From the NCBI GenBank assembly GCA_023935145.1, contig CM043700.1:144985328-145049327 (forward strand): 64,000 nt of DNA, given 5' to 3'. Under the pieces are notes generated by a model, which was not told the DNA's origin, made no database searches, and saw nothing but the letters and a program-made list of their open reading frames with translations. This document shows positions 12,837 to 24,231 of this stretch, piece by piece. Each line of letters starts with the position of its first letter. Within the stretch, counting starts at the first letter, position 1. This DNA comes from Bretschneidera sinensis (taxonomy: Eukaryota; Streptophyta; Magnoliopsida; Brassicales; Akaniaceae). Position numbers and translations under genes: made by a program.

Positions 12837-14190
12837 AACCGAAAATCTCTGAGTGAAATCAAGAACCAACATACACTGATTGACTTGCGCTTTAAGAAGG
12901 AAAAAAGAGAGATGAAAATCAAAACATATCTGGGTCGTCGAAAAGAGAAAGAGAGACCTAAGTCTATATTCAAATTTCAAGGACAATAGTAAAAGTTAGG
13001 AGTGAAACCGTTGTTGAGTTGCTGCTCGTGAAAGCTAGTCTGCATTCACCATTCTGTCTCTCTCCCTTCCTTTATACAGGGTTTAAAATAACGGCTAGTT
13101 AATTAAGGTTTTGAGTAATGTTTATTCCTGCACAAGAAAGTTCATCACTCTTCTTTAGGTCGGTGCGTGTTTGGTTCAGTTGGGGTTTGGGCAAAAGAAA
13201 GGAGAAAGGGAAATGGGGAAAATGGCGACGAGTTGTGTACAATGTCGGTGTGTGTTTGGTTCAGTTGGGGTTTGGGCAAAAGAAGGGAGAAAGGGGAATG
13301 TGGTTAATTCTTTGATGGGGATGGTTGATTGGCTGTGATTCAACTATAATTTTAAATTATATCACCTTTTTACTTTTTAATCACAGTAGCTCATTTAAAA
13401 GTGTTAATTTTTAGAAGAAAAAAAGAAGAATAAGAAAGCTTGCCTCTTCCAACCCCACTTAAAAAAATATTATTACTATCGAGAGATTTACATATTTATG
13501 AATTTTAGATTTTGAGATTTAATTTATTATTATTAATTTTTAATTGATTAAATTAATATGAATTTTTATTGATCGACATGAAACTGTTTTACTATCCAAT
13601 CTAATTCAAAAAATAAAATTGATTAACTATTTCATTTAATTAAGATAATCCAAAAAGGTTCAATTAATATTTTATAATCGATGAGTAACTTCCAAAACTC
13701 TTTGATTATGCATGTGATGAAAAATAGATTTATTAATTAATTAAGCATGATATTCTACGAGATTTTTTGTTATTTTATCATATAATAATCAATGAAAATG
13801 ATTTCATATAAAATAAATTTTATATGCTTAATTGATAGTTTACATTAAAAATTATTTTACATCGAAAATTTCATTCTAAAAAAAATTACTTACACTATCT
13901 TTTAGAGCAAGTCATTTTTTTTTTTTTTGGAGTTCTTTCTTTCTTCTTCTTTTTTCGATTTACTAATCAAGCTGAAAAAAAACAAACTATGTTTGACTTG
14001 TTACGGCTTGACTATTGGTGAGAAAATAATTTTGACCGACGAAAATCTTTCCAAAAATATCACAAGATACCAAGTATCTTAATTATTACAAGAAGGCACC
14101 ACCATACATTGTCTTTGGATAAGATAAGCAGGTAGGCAATAAGAAACATAAAGAAGTGGTTCCGTGATAAAAACATAAGCTCGGGAAGCC
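12837..14190. other. AT-rich intergenic region with an 85-bp tandem duplication
   Basis: The segment starting gtcggtgcgtgtttggttca at 13159 recurs at 13244 (period 85 bases, second copy readable to about 13303). The rest is AT-rich DNA with a T run near 13917-13929. No convincing coding sequence is seen apart from overlapping minor open frames. Confidence 0.6.
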
Positions 14191-14718
14191 ATGAAAACCC
14201 TCCTTTGTTCAAAACCATCACCACTTCACCTTCCAAAACCATCTCAATTATGGAATCCAAGAAGCCCAATTCTCCGCTTTTTGACCATACAAAACCTAAA
14301 CCATCCAACAAGAATAAAGAAACTGCATGCAAATGCCAAAGGCTTTAACAGCAGACCAGCTACCATAAAAGAAAGTGCCACAAACAAGAAGAATGAGGAT
14401 GAGGATGAGGATGAGCCACTCCCTCAAGTGGTGTTTGAGAGGATGATAGTGAGGATCTTGGTCTCTGTTGGGGTACCTATGGCCATTGGTGTAGCAATAT
14501 TGCAGGTTTTGGGTTTGGTTAAGGAACAAAATTTGTGGGATGTGCCCTTGTGGCTACCATTTTTTACAACGTTGCTAACTTTTGGGGCATCAACTCTTGG
14601 GATTGCTTATGGGAGTTTGTCTACAAGTTGGGATGCAGAGAAGAAAGGTTCAATTCTTGGGTTGGAAGAGGCTCAGCAGAATTGGGTGGAGATGTGGAGA
14701 GAGGAAAACAATAGCTAA
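14191..14718 (+). CDS. PAM68-like thylakoid membrane protein (DUF3464), At5g52780 type
   Basis: An intronless 175-residue frame. Residues 1 to ~50 form a basic, Ser/Pro-rich, acid-free chloroplast transit peptide. A short acidic stretch (EDEDEDEPLPQ, ~69-79) follows. Then comes the conserved PAM68 core: FERMIVRILVSVGVPMAIGV begins the first membrane helix (~88-110), and the WDVPLWLPFFTTLLTFGAST region gives the second (~120-142). The signature GIAYGSLSTSWD and the tail GSILGLEEAQQNWVEMW complete the family pattern. PAM68 assists photosystem II assembly. The shorter PAM68-like paralogue At5g52780 is linked to plastid complex assembly and has about this length. The gene looks intact. The adjacent SARD4 remnant favours the At5g52780 orthologue over PAM68 itself. 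Confidence 0.88.
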   Translation: MKTLLCSKPSPLHLPKPSQLWNPRSPILRFLTIQNLNHPTRIKKLHANAKGFNSRPATIKESATNKKNEDEDEDEPLPQVVFERMIVRILVSVGVPMAIGVAILQVLGLVKEQNLWDVPLWLPFFTTLLTFGASTLGIAYGSLSTSWDAEKKGSILGLEEAQQNWVEMWREENNS

Positions 14719-17227
14719 TTTTAAAAAATCAAGGATGAAACCCAACCCACACCAGAGATGGAAGGGCTACCTTCCATAGTGTAGTCCCGTTATTTTAATA
14801 AAAAAAAAAAACCAAGTAATTATTGGTCATTATACATTTCTAAATTAGTTTTACCTTGTTAAATTAGTTCATTACTTTTTTTTGCTATAATTTGATGTTT
14901 ATACATGTTGAACTGTTTATTTTTATTTTTTTATATTGGTGGGGAGACCGATCAAACACGGGTCTTCTGTAATAACCGGAAAATAACCACTAGATTAAGA
15001 GACTTGAGTTTTTCTCTGCTTTTCTAAACCATAGCTTAAAAAACTTAAATATTATATTTTAGAAGTTTAAACTTTTTTATTTTTTTTAAATGGTTGATTT
15101 AACTACTCTAGTTTTGATATCATGTTAAAACAAAATAATCGTGTGATCATCAATTATCTCAAAATTTTAAGTATATAAAAAAATTCAACAATATATAATA
15201 GCAGCAAAATACTTTATTCACCAAAAAAAGCATTATAAAAATATAATTATCTCATTAATTATTTTTTTAAGTGATAAGTATTGAATATTAAATACGTATC
15301 TGAATAATGTTAAACCAAGAGGTAGTATATGAATGTTGAATGGTTAAGCGTTTAGACTATTTGATAACTGAACTTATTGAAACAGTTAAATATATGTATT
15401 TTCCCTTTTTAATTCACTTAACGATTAAGAACGTGATATTTTGTTGCAAATAAGAGTCAGGTCAACATCTGAACAAAGTTTGCATGTTTTATCGCAAAAA
15501 TATTTTCAATTAATTTCTTTTATTTTTTAACGAATTAAGTCATAATCCCAATTTTTTTTAAATAACCAATTTTAACATAAAAATAGATGAGGTTAACGAT
15601 AAATACATACTATTAATTTAATGCTTAAATAAAATTTAAAAACAAATTCATGTACATGAAAAATTCAATTATCAATAAACTTTAATTTTTTTTAATTATC
15701 CTAGCATAAATAAAATTGCCCAGAAGCAAAAAAAAAAAAAAAAAAAATTTTGTAACCAATTCCCACTGACCCATCACTTTCAATCTATAATCATGAAAAA
15801 TTGATTCCTCTTTGGACCTTATACTTAGCTTGCTGCTACAAGAAGAGAAAAATCTTAGCTTAATCAATTTCATTTAGAGGGAAAGAAAGAAATTTGAGGG
15901 AAAAGATCAGATAAATGTCTTCTTAGATTCTAGACAGTTGAGTTCCTAAAAGTTCTGAGCATCGTCTTTGATCTCACAGGTCAAGACGGCATTGAGAGAA
16001 GCTAGTCTAGAATCATCCAATCTCATTGTTGGAATTGATTTCACTAAAAGCAACGAATGGACATGTACACATAACTTCGTAAAGAAAACTCCATTACTAA
16101 TCTGTGCTAATCCCTCCACCACCACCCCCCCGCGCCCCGCCCCCCCCCCCCCCCCCCCCCCCCCGAGATCGTAAGTTTAGACTCTATGGTCTAAACTCAG
16201 ACATAGATAGAAGCCTTGGTTGAAATTCAACTTAATTGAAAATAGTTTGTTTTTTTTTTAATTTTACATGCCTTCTGATGAAAGGGATAGAGAAAAGGAA
16301 GTCAGTTAATTAAAAAGGAAGAGGGAATGGAGTGAGCATGCGGTGGTTGGCTGAAGAATGGGGACCATACGGTGTCTGCCGGCAGGAGACGAGAGGGTCG
16401 GCGTGGCTTTTAGAGGAGAAAAATGAGCTCATTCATTACATTAGGGATTTGATTCATGTGTTGGGTATGATTTTGTGTGTGCATGCCCATTGTGTAAATG
16501 CATGTTAAAAGATATTTTTATCCAAAATACCATTAAGATGTCATTAAGATTTAATTTTAGGTCAACTTCATTAAGTGTTAGTAAAAAACAAACGAAATTA
16601 ATAACACTACATCTTATTGATTTAGAATTAAGTGGTTCATTAAATACAGATAAACACCACCTTAATATTCGTCTTCTCAAGTACATCACTCTTTCATGAT
16701 AAAACTTATATATTTTGATCGAATTACAATATGATTCAAGTCTATTCGAAATTTGAGTTTATCTCAAAATTTCAAAGGTAAATGTTTATTTTGGTTCTTA
16801 AGGTTTAGATCTAATCACAATTAGATCTAAGCGGTTTCAATTTAAACAACCGAGTTCTTAATTTATCAAAATCATAACAATTGGATCTCAAACACATAAC
16901 ACCGTGAAATGAACTAACGAAACACACTGTGAGATACCAAAATTACATTGGGATTCTCTACCAAATCCCAAACCCACAGAAACCACTTCTTTCTTTTGCT
17001 TTGCCATTCCTCCTTCTCCTGCTTCTTTCCACTTTCCCCTTCTCCTGCTTCCTTTTTTTTCCCCTGTCAGCTGGGACCTTCCTCTTTCTCCTTCAGATTC
17101 CTCTTCCTTCTTCATATTCTGTCATTTTTGTTCATCATTTTTTTTGGGTTTCCTTTCTTCGTCGTTCTTTCGCGTCGTTCATCCGCCACCTAAGTCCGCC
17201 TCTAATCGTTGGCCATTTGTTGACATA
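14719..17227. other. AT-rich intergenic region, no gene recognised
   Basis: Contains long A and T runs, a 20-base A run near 15730, an almost pure C run at 16135-16164, and a pyrimidine-rich tract at 16980-17130 that creates overlapping meaningless open frames. A retroelement-like phrase (gtggggagaccgatcaaaca) at 14939-14958 may be a small repeat remnant. Nothing gene-like is supported. Confidence 0.5.
16135..16164. repeat. Poly-C tract
   Basis: A run of about 25 consecutive C residues follows a CCACC-rich stretch. It is unusual in this AT-rich setting and could form a G-quadruplex on the minus strand. The exact length may be a sequencing or assembly uncertainty. Confidence 0.85.
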
Positions 17228-18086
17228 AAGTCTATGTGCAGCTAAGAGCCTATCATTTTCTTCCTCTGTGAAAGCCCTCATGTTTACCCTTAGATCTAGT
17301 TGATTAAACCATCTTAATCTACAACTCTTCCTTGCAATTCAAACAGTAAGAACCCATTAAAAGATTTAATTTTTTTTCCAAAAATGATTGAATAGAAAAT
17401 TGAAAAATCAATAGATTCCTCAAATGGTTTTTTTTTTATTTTTTTTATGTCACCAACCAGACAAAGCATTCTGTTATTTTGTCAATATTCTACGAAATAT
17501 GATATGTTTTGATTACCCAATGAAGAAAAAAATTGAAAAAACAAAGAAACTTTTTTTTTTATTCGATTTCACACTTACGCACACTATATTGCAAACGATT
17601 CGTGTGCTTGCGAGTAATTTAAAACTCACAATAATTAACAAAAATTTAAATATAAAATAAAATACAATAATATTTCGTAATAATAACCCTGTTAATTATA
17701 TAACCTTACCTTGCTTACGGCATTGACTTCTTCGCGCATGAACATATTTGATCATCCAATAGATTGTTGAATTAAATTTAAACAAGTTGTTCATACGGAT
17801 TTTATACTCATTTGAACTTGCATTTAACCTTATTTTATGCCTTTTGTGGTTTTGTTTGAGATTATTTTCTCATAAAACCATATAATATTTGTTCTATTAC
17901 GTTATTCATTCAATAAAATATTTAATTTTGTTGTTAATGTCAAATTTGTAAAATATTTGAGAGAAAAAAAAATTAAAATATCAAAGCCAAAGAATATACA
18001 TTAATAAAACTCAAGCCAAACATTGATACATTACTGACTTACAGAATAACACAAACAATAACTTAAAAATATAAATCAACACACCA
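17228..18086. repeat. Segmental duplication block, 3' flank of HIPP copy 1
   Basis: Two parts match sequences beside the other HIPP copies. 17237-17400 (from agagcctatcattttcttcc) matches 22067-22240 and 25408-25490. 17815-17960 (from gaacttgcatttaaccttat) matches 23865-24040. No gene is present between them. Confidence 0.75.
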
Positions 18087-18888
18087 TCATAAAATAGCAC
18101 AACTATAAGGATATTCTTCTGCACTTCTATAGCAAACACAATAGTGAGGGGTAATGTAAGGATAAGGCTGGTAAAGAATAATATGCTCAGATGCATCATA
18201 TTTCTTTGGCTCTTCCTTCTTCTTTGCCTCATCTTTCTTGGGTTCTTCCTTCTTTTTCTCAGGCTCTTTTGCTGGTCCAACAGAGACTATCTCTGCGTGG
18301 AAGAGCTTCCTCAATTTCCTCGCAATACGAACAGGATCTATGTCTCCTGTCACTGTCAATTTCTTGTCCTTCAAATCTATGGAAATTGATTCAACCCCTA
18401 AAAAATCACCAAAAAAACATTCAAATTTGTCAATTTCATTGATTACTTAATGGTTTGGTTGAGGGAGAGTTTTGCTTTAAATGAAAACCAAATTAACTCA
18501 AAGCATAAGAAATGCTCTGTTTCTTTTCCTCCATTTAACATGAATCCAAGCAAAGTGAATTTCTATTATGAAAAGAACAAAAATTTAAAGTTCAAAACCT
18601 GAAAGGCCAGAGACTCTCTTCAGGGCTTTTTGTTTGTCTTTATCATCATGTATTTCCAATTTCAGCACTACTTTCTGTCACAAAACAAGATCAAATACTC
18701 TATTAATTAAGATCTACATATAACCAAAGCAAAGAGAAGTTTTTTTCATCAATGTATCAAACTTAAAAGTGACAGCAGAATTCATGTTTCATGCATGAGT
18801 TTCATGATTAAAAAGCAAAGAGAAGTGTTTTTGTTGTGTGCCTAAAGAGGAGAGAAATGGGAAATAAACTGGAAATACCAACCTTCAT
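18087..18888 (-). CDS. HMA-domain isoprenylated protein, HIPP copy 1
   Basis: Three exons on the minus strand: 18888-18883 (only ATG AAG), 18674-18599 and 18397-18087, joining to 130 residues. The HMA ferredoxin-like domain ([20 protein letters not shown], then [20 protein letters not shown] and VTGDIDP) lacks the metal-binding CxxC, which is replaced by HDDKDK as in the HIPP39-like group. A Lys/Glu/Pro-rich linker ([11 protein letters not shown] repeats) and a Tyr/Pro-rich segment precede the terminal CAIL. This is a CaaX box whose final Leu favours geranylgeranylation. HIPPs act as membrane-anchored adaptors or metallochaperones; without CxxC, metal binding is doubtful. The tiny first exon is conserved in all copies here. 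The gene appears intact. Confidence 0.85.
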
Positions 18889-19037
18889 TTCTATAACCTT
18901 AAGAGAGATCTCAACTACAACTGCAAAGAGAAAACTAATAGATCAAAGCAAATGAAAGAAACGTATAAGAAGAAAGGGGAATATGAAGTTGAAGAGGAAA
19001 AGTTCAATGGATTTGATGAAGGGGCATTAATTTCACA

Positions 19038-19102
19038 AATTTATAGTGAGGAAGAAGAAGAGGTAGTCAGCCAAGTTTTAGCAACAGGAAGTCAATAGTC
19101 AA
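19038..19102 (-). promoter_or_regulatory. HIPP copy 1 promoter: TATA box and paired W-box
   Basis: On the minus strand a CTATAAATT TATA box lies at 19046-19038, about 150 bases upstream of the ATG. Two TTGACT W-box elements (plus strand agtcaatagtcaa) lie at 19090-19102, about 45 bases further upstream. The same pair occurs before copy 2 (TATA 25198-25206, W-boxes 25249-25261) and copy 3 (TATA 28964-28973, boxes about 29017-29029). W-boxes bind WRKY factors, so stress or defence control is inferred. Confidence 0.6.
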
Positions 19103-19147
19103 TTTGTGGGACCAGATTAAGAGCAGCCAAGCCACAGTTTTTGTGGA

Positions 19148-19689
19148 TGTTGATGCCAAAAAATCGTTGGTGCTGATGTGGCGTTGACGCCCAGGGATAT
19201 GAGGTTAACCTCTCGAGACCTGCACAAGCAAGTAAGGGTGAACTAAAGGACCCTCGGAAGGAGGGGAGGGGGAGATCTCCAAGGGCGCTCTAGTTAGGCC
19301 GAGGCCGAGGGTTAATTTCAAAGTGAATTGGTGTAGACTGTCTGTGAAAACGAACCAGTGTCCTTTTTTGGACTTACATACCTTAGGATATTTATAGTCT
19401 TCCGAGTGGAGGTCACCCACGTGGGGGGAGGGATGGCTCTGCCCTTGTGATCCTGGACTTTAGAGAGATCTTAATCGCGTGCTCAGTGAGTAGAGTGTGT
19501 CAGAGGGTTGCGTGTTCCAGAGGGGGTTAGGCCCGCTAATCACGCTTTGACGTGGCGGTTGTGTAATCTGACTGCTCTACGTGTGCTTTGCCAGGCTGTG
19601 GAGGCTTTGACATATGTCCTCGTCCTATTGGTGATGCCGGAATCCACGTGTAGATGTTTCATTGGACGAGGGTTTTGTGGGCTCCATCA
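19148..19689 (-). repeat. LTR (3' LTR in element orientation)
   Basis: Reads TGATGGAGCCC to GGCATCAACA on the minus strand, with proper TG/CA ends. It is a direct repeat of 21412-21961. Confidence 0.9.
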
Positions 19690-19692
19690 CAG

Positions 19693-19707
19693 GCCCCCCA
19701 CTTCCTC
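19693..19707 (-). other. Polypurine tract
   Basis: GAGGAAGTGGGGGG on the minus strand immediately precedes the 3' LTR of the non-autonomous element. This supports its minus orientation. Confidence 0.7.
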
Positions 19708-19960
19708 AGGTACTTGTGCCTTGAGGAGGTAAAATGTGATGTTTGTGCTGTGGCCGAGCGTTCGTACTAAGAGACATGGCGTATGACAAGCAGCTCATAC
19801 GCTCGGACTTGGAGATTGTTGACCGAGTGTATACAAAATAGTGCATAAGCTCGGACTTGAAGATTTTTGACCGAGTGTATGACAAGCAGTTCATAAGCTC
19901 GGACTTGGAGATTTTTGACCGTGCTTGTGAGGGGTAACGTACCGTGTTTTGTTAGAGCCG

Positions 19961-20645
19961 AGCCGAGCATGTGTGGAGCAATCCATCTGCTCGACCTTAG
20001 AGACATGAGTCCGAGCATGTGTGGAGCTGGGTCCATCTGCTCGGACCTTGGAGCTAGTGGGCCGAGCACGTGTGGAGCAATCCATCTGCTCGCCTTTGGA
20101 GATATAAGTCTGAGCATGTGTGGAGCTGGGTCCATTTGCTCGGACCTTGGAGTTAGTGGGTCGAGCATGTGTGGAGCAATCCATCTGCTCACCATTGGAG
20201 ATCTGAGTCCGAGCATGTGTGAAACTGGGTCCATTTGCTCGGACCTTGGAGATAGTGGGTCGAGCACGTGTGGAGCAATCCATCTGCTCGCCCTTGGAGA
20301 TATGAGTCCGAGCATGTGTGGAGCTGGGTCCATTTTCTCTGACCTTGGAGATAGTGGGTTGAGCTCGTGTGGAGCAATCCATCTGCTCCCCCTTGGAGAT
20401 ATGAGTCCGAGCATGTGCGGAGCTAGGTCTATCTGCTCGGACCTTGGAGATAATGGGTCGAGCACGTGTTGAGCAATCCATATGCTCGCCCTTGGAGATA
20501 TGAGTCCGAGCATGTGTGGAGCTCGGTCCATCTGCTCGGACCTTGGAGATAGTGGGTCGAGCACGTGTGGAGCAATCCATCTGCTCACCCTTGGAGATAT
20601 GAGTTCGAGCATGTGTGGAGCTGGGTCCATCTGCTCAGACCTTGG
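19961..20645. repeat. 99-bp tandem satellite inside the LTR element, about 7 copies
   Basis: The marker aatccat recurs at 19980, 20079, 20178, 20277, 20376, 20475 and 20574, exactly 99 bases apart. Each unit is a pair of related ~50-base half-units (gtgtggagcaatccatctgc and gtgtggagctgggtccatct). Because 99 is divisible by 3, several frames stay open on both strands. The longest, minus 20630-19767 (287 codons), is a 33-residue repeat in the sense direction of the element. Coding is unlikely but not excluded. Confidence 0.95.
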
Positions 20646-20939
20646 GTGTGCGCACTATGACTGGGTAGTGTGCATTGATGCTCGGCCATATGCATTAGTG
20701 TGCACCGATGCTTGGCCGTGTGCACTGATGCTCGGCCAGTGTGCACTGATTCTAGGCACGTCCGAGGGTGTGCACACATATGCCGTTGCTCGGCCTTAGG
20801 TGTGCGCACTATTTCTGGGCCATGCGCACTTAGTGTGCACTGATGCTCGGCTAGTGTGCACTAATTCTGGGCCAGTCCGAGGGTGTGCGCACATACACCA
20901 TCGCTCGGACTTGAGTGTGTGCACTGATTTTGGGCTATG

Positions 20940-21292
20940 CGCACTTAGCAATTGCTCGGAAAGGGGCGTACGCACTACTGCGCTCAGTCGTGCGCACTTA
21001 GCAACGGCTCGGACAGGGCATGCGCACTACGGTGCTTGGTCGTGCTCACTTAGCAATGGCTCGGACAGGGGCATGCGAACTACGGCGCTCGGCCGTGCGA
21101 ACTTAGCAATGGCTCGGACATGGGCGTACGCACTACGGCGCTTGGCCGTGCACACTTAGCAACGGCTCAAATAGGGGCGTGCGCACTTAGCAACGGCTCA
21201 GACAGGGGCGTGCGTACTACGGCTTGGTAGTGTGCACTAAGCAATGGCTCGGACAGGGACATGCGCACTACGGCTTGGTAGTGTGCACTCGA
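20940..21292. repeat. Second tandem array inside the LTR element, ~53-bp degenerate units
   Basis: Units built on acttagcaacggctcggaca and ggcatgcgcactacggcgct repeat about every 53 bases, with variation, for six or so copies. Between this and the 99-bp array is a third, looser set based on gtgtgcactgatgctcggcc (about 20645-20930). The interior is strikingly GC-rich beside its AT-rich surroundings. Confidence 0.85.
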
Positions 21293-21390
21293 AACTCCAA
21301 AGTGTGCAACATGGTGTTAGACGGCTTGGCATTGAAACAAATGAGTTCTTTATATTTCTTCACTTCTACTGTTTAGTGAGAGATGGTGAT

Positions 21391-21410
21391 TTCCCACGAA
21401 CGGTGCCAAT
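21391..21410 (-). other. Putative primer-binding site
   Basis: ATTGGCACCGTTCGTGGGAA on the minus strand starts one base after the end of the 5' LTR. It resembles the tRNA-complementary sites of plant Ty3/gypsy elements with C to A change in the usual GGCGCC. Confidence 0.65.
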
Positions 21411-21411
21411 C

Positions 21412-21961
21412 TATTGATGCCAAAAAATCGTTGGTGCTGACGTGGTGTTGACGCCTAGGGATATGAGGTTGACCTTTCGAGACTTGCACAAGCAAGTAGG
21501 GGTGAACTAAAGGACCCTCGGAAGAAGGAGATGGGGAGACCTCCGAGGGGGTTCCGATGCTCTAGCTAGGCCGAGGCCGAGGGTTAATTTCAAAGTGAAT
21601 TGGTGCAGACTGTCTGTGAAAACGAACCGGTGTCCTCCATTGGACTTACATACTTTAGGATATTTATAGCCTTCCGAGTGGAGGTCGCCCACGTGGGGGG
21701 AGGGATGGCCTTGCCCCTGTGATCCTGGGCTTTAGAGATATCTTAATTGCGTGCTCAGTGAGTAGCGTGTGTCAGAGGGTCGCGTGTTCTAGAGAGGGTT
21801 AGGCCTGCTAATCATGCTTTGACGCAGCGGTTGTGTAATCTGCCTGCTCTACGTGTGCTTTGCCAGTCTGTGGAGGCTTTGACATGTGTCATCGTCCTAT
21901 TGGTGATGTCGTAATCCACGTGTAGGTGTTTCGTTGGACGATAGTTTTGTGGGCTCCATCA
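21412..21961 (-). repeat. LTR (5' LTR in element orientation)
   Basis: Direct repeat of 19148-19689. Its terminal CA is mutated to TA (reads GGCATCAATA on the minus strand). Confidence 0.9.
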
Positions 21962-21966
21962 GTGGA

Positions 21967-24231
21967 AAATTCCACTAATCTAGAGAGGTGTCAATACAAG
22001 GGAAGTATACAAGTTTTTCCTGCGTCGTTTCAATCATTATACTTGTTGATAAAGCAGCCAAGAGCTTATCATTTTCTTCCTCTGTGAAAGCCCTCATGTT
22101 TATTCTTGGATCTAGTTGATTAAACCATCTTAATCTAAAACTCTTCCTTGCAACTCAAACAATGAGAACCCATTAAAAGATTTGATTTTTTTCTTTCAAA
22201 AATGAATGAATAGAAAATTGAAAAATCAATAGACTCCTTAAATGTTTATAATTATACCAATGGACTGATTTTTCACTTGATTCTTATTAAAGAGAGAGAA
22301 CAAGAGATATTCGAGAAGAATGAATTTCATTTCGTTTAAGACGAGTGAAAGTGAAAGAGTTTTTTTTTTTTACCTAACATGAATTGGGGATTGAGGGGTA
22401 GATTGGGTATTTCATTACGTCTATGAAGCCTGTGCGAGACCGGTCGCATGTGCGACATCATTTTTCTTTACGCCATCATGCGTCTATGATCCATTTGTTA
22501 TGATTTTGACAAGTTAGAGACTTGATTGTTTGAACTGAAACCACACAGACTCAATTGTGATTAGATTCAAACCTTAAAGATCAAAATAGACGTTTAACCA
22601 AATTTCAACTTGGGTTAATTTAGAGTTTTCTTTTTCTCATGCTTGACTAGTTGACTATGCTCCGAAAATTAAATAAGTTGCACTTTGCATTATTATTATG
22701 GAAAAAATAAATTGTGTCTATTTAACCTTTAGTTTTCAATGAGTGTCAATTTACCTTTGAATGTTCTGTTTCAGTCTAGTTAGACTTTCTATCCAGATCT
22801 GTCCATTAAAATTAGTATAGGATAATGAGAATGGACGACAAATAATACACGGATTTGGATGAAAAATCCAATTGAGCTGAAACAAAACGTTCATAGACAA
22901 ATTGACACTAATTAAAAACTAATAGTTAAATAAACACAACGATTTTATCTTTTTCTGTATTATCATTATTTTTTATGATTACGAAGACAAGTGTATAACA
23001 CTGAAAAATTGAAGTCATATTGTTTCAAGTTATTGTTATGATCAACATTTTTTATTATTAAAATTGGGCATTTGAAATTGATATTTTTTTATAAAAAAAT
23101 ATGATTCAATTATATTTTAACCACATTAAAGAAAGGCAAATAAGTCAAAAAAGTAGAGAGGAATTTGCTTACGTGACAAAGACATGAAAACAAAGTATAT
23201 TAAATCACGACCATTTTAAAAAAATCAATAAGATGATAGTAATATGTTAGAATCATGATAGACATTTTTGTCAGTGGACTATTATAATTGGCCTCAAAGA
23301 TGACTTCATAACTTGATTAGAATGACTATTTTGATTTAAATAAGGTACTGTTAGTGGACGACTATAATTGGCCTCAAAGATGACGTTATAACTTGATTAG
23401 AATGACTTCTTTGATGACCTCAGAGAGGGACTGATTTTTCTCCTCTCTCGATAGACATGATTGGTGGGGGCTGGGGAGGGCAATTGAAAACTTTTTTAAG
23501 ACCACAAATTTTCAATTGAAAACTTAATCGAGTCCTTATAGGCAAGCCTTTGTCATATTAATTAGGCAAGTCTTTGTCATATTAGATAGGGATGTTTAGA
23601 AACACTCATTTCTATGATTTAATGTCTATTTTACATTCTACCAATTTATTATAATGAAATATTCAATTCATAATTCTGATTAAATTTTTTTTTATCAAAA
23701 TCAATACATCGATGCAGTTCATAAATATATTTCATTTTAATACGAAAAAATAATACGGACAATTTTTTTTAGAGTTGTCTTCACATATTGCAAATAGCAA
23801 AGTTTGTGATTTTGAGTTTAAACAAAATAAAGAAACAAAATACGAATTTTATACTCAATTCAACTTGCATTTAACTTTATTTTATGTCTTTTGTGGTTTT
23901 GTTTGAGGTCATTTTCTCATTAATTCATATCGATGAAAAAAACCATTACTCTCTTAATCATATAATGTTTGTTCTCTTAGGTTATTCATTCAATTAAATA
24001 TTTAATTTTGTTGTTAATGTCACATTAGCAAAATATTTGAGAGAAAAAAAATAAAAATATCAAAGCCAAAGAATGTACATTAATAAAACTCAAACCAAAC
24101 ATTGATACATTACTGACTTACAGAATAGCACAAACAAGAACTTAAAAATATAAATCAACACACCATCATAGAAAGTACACAAGACCTAAAATGGTACTAT
24201 GCCTTATGAGCCATAAGAAAGTTCAAATTAA
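21967..24231. repeat. Duplicated intergenic block between HIPP copies 1 and 2
   Basis: No gene is seen. 21990-22240 repeats sequence found at 17237-17400 and 25340-25490. 22570-23200 is repeated at 26100-26730, including the phrase ggataatgagaatggacgac. 23640-24230 repeats parts of 17815-18086 and 27590-27900. An 80-base tandem duplication (23270 and 23350, from gtggactattataattggcc) lies inside. Confidence 0.8.

Larger units (their letters stand above)
19148..21961 (-). mobile_element. Non-autonomous LTR retrotransposon (LARD/TRIM-like) with internal satellite arrays
   Basis: Two direct LTRs (19148-19689 and 21412-21961, 542 and 550 bp) flank a 1.7 kb interior. The target duplication is GTGGA (19143-19147 and 21962-21966). 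HIPP copies 2 and 3 carry the equivalent unoccupied site near 25300 and 29070. Orientation is minus: right after the right-hand LTR on that strand is a primer-site-like ATTGGCACCGTTCGTGGGAA (21410-21391), close to the GGCGCC-type sites of plant gypsy elements. Before the left-hand LTR is a purine tract (19707-19693). A TATA-like CTATAAATATCC lies inside the LTR. There is no gag, protease, RT or integrase, so movement would need another element's proteins. LTR differences are visible by eye, so it is not very recent. Confidence 0.88.

Noticed and set aside
16929..17228. Overlapping open frames rich in Phe/Leu/Ser
   Set aside because: Caused by a pyrimidine tract (ctt/ctc repeats), no family similarity, on both strands.
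19767..20630. 287-codon minus-strand open frame treated as a gene
   Set aside because: It lies wholly in a 99-bp tandem array with no upstream exon signals, and other frames on both strands are open too. Kept as a finding about the element, not as a CDS.
19961..21292. CRISPR-like array
   Set aside because: Contiguous tandem repeats without unique spacers, in a eukaryotic LTR element.
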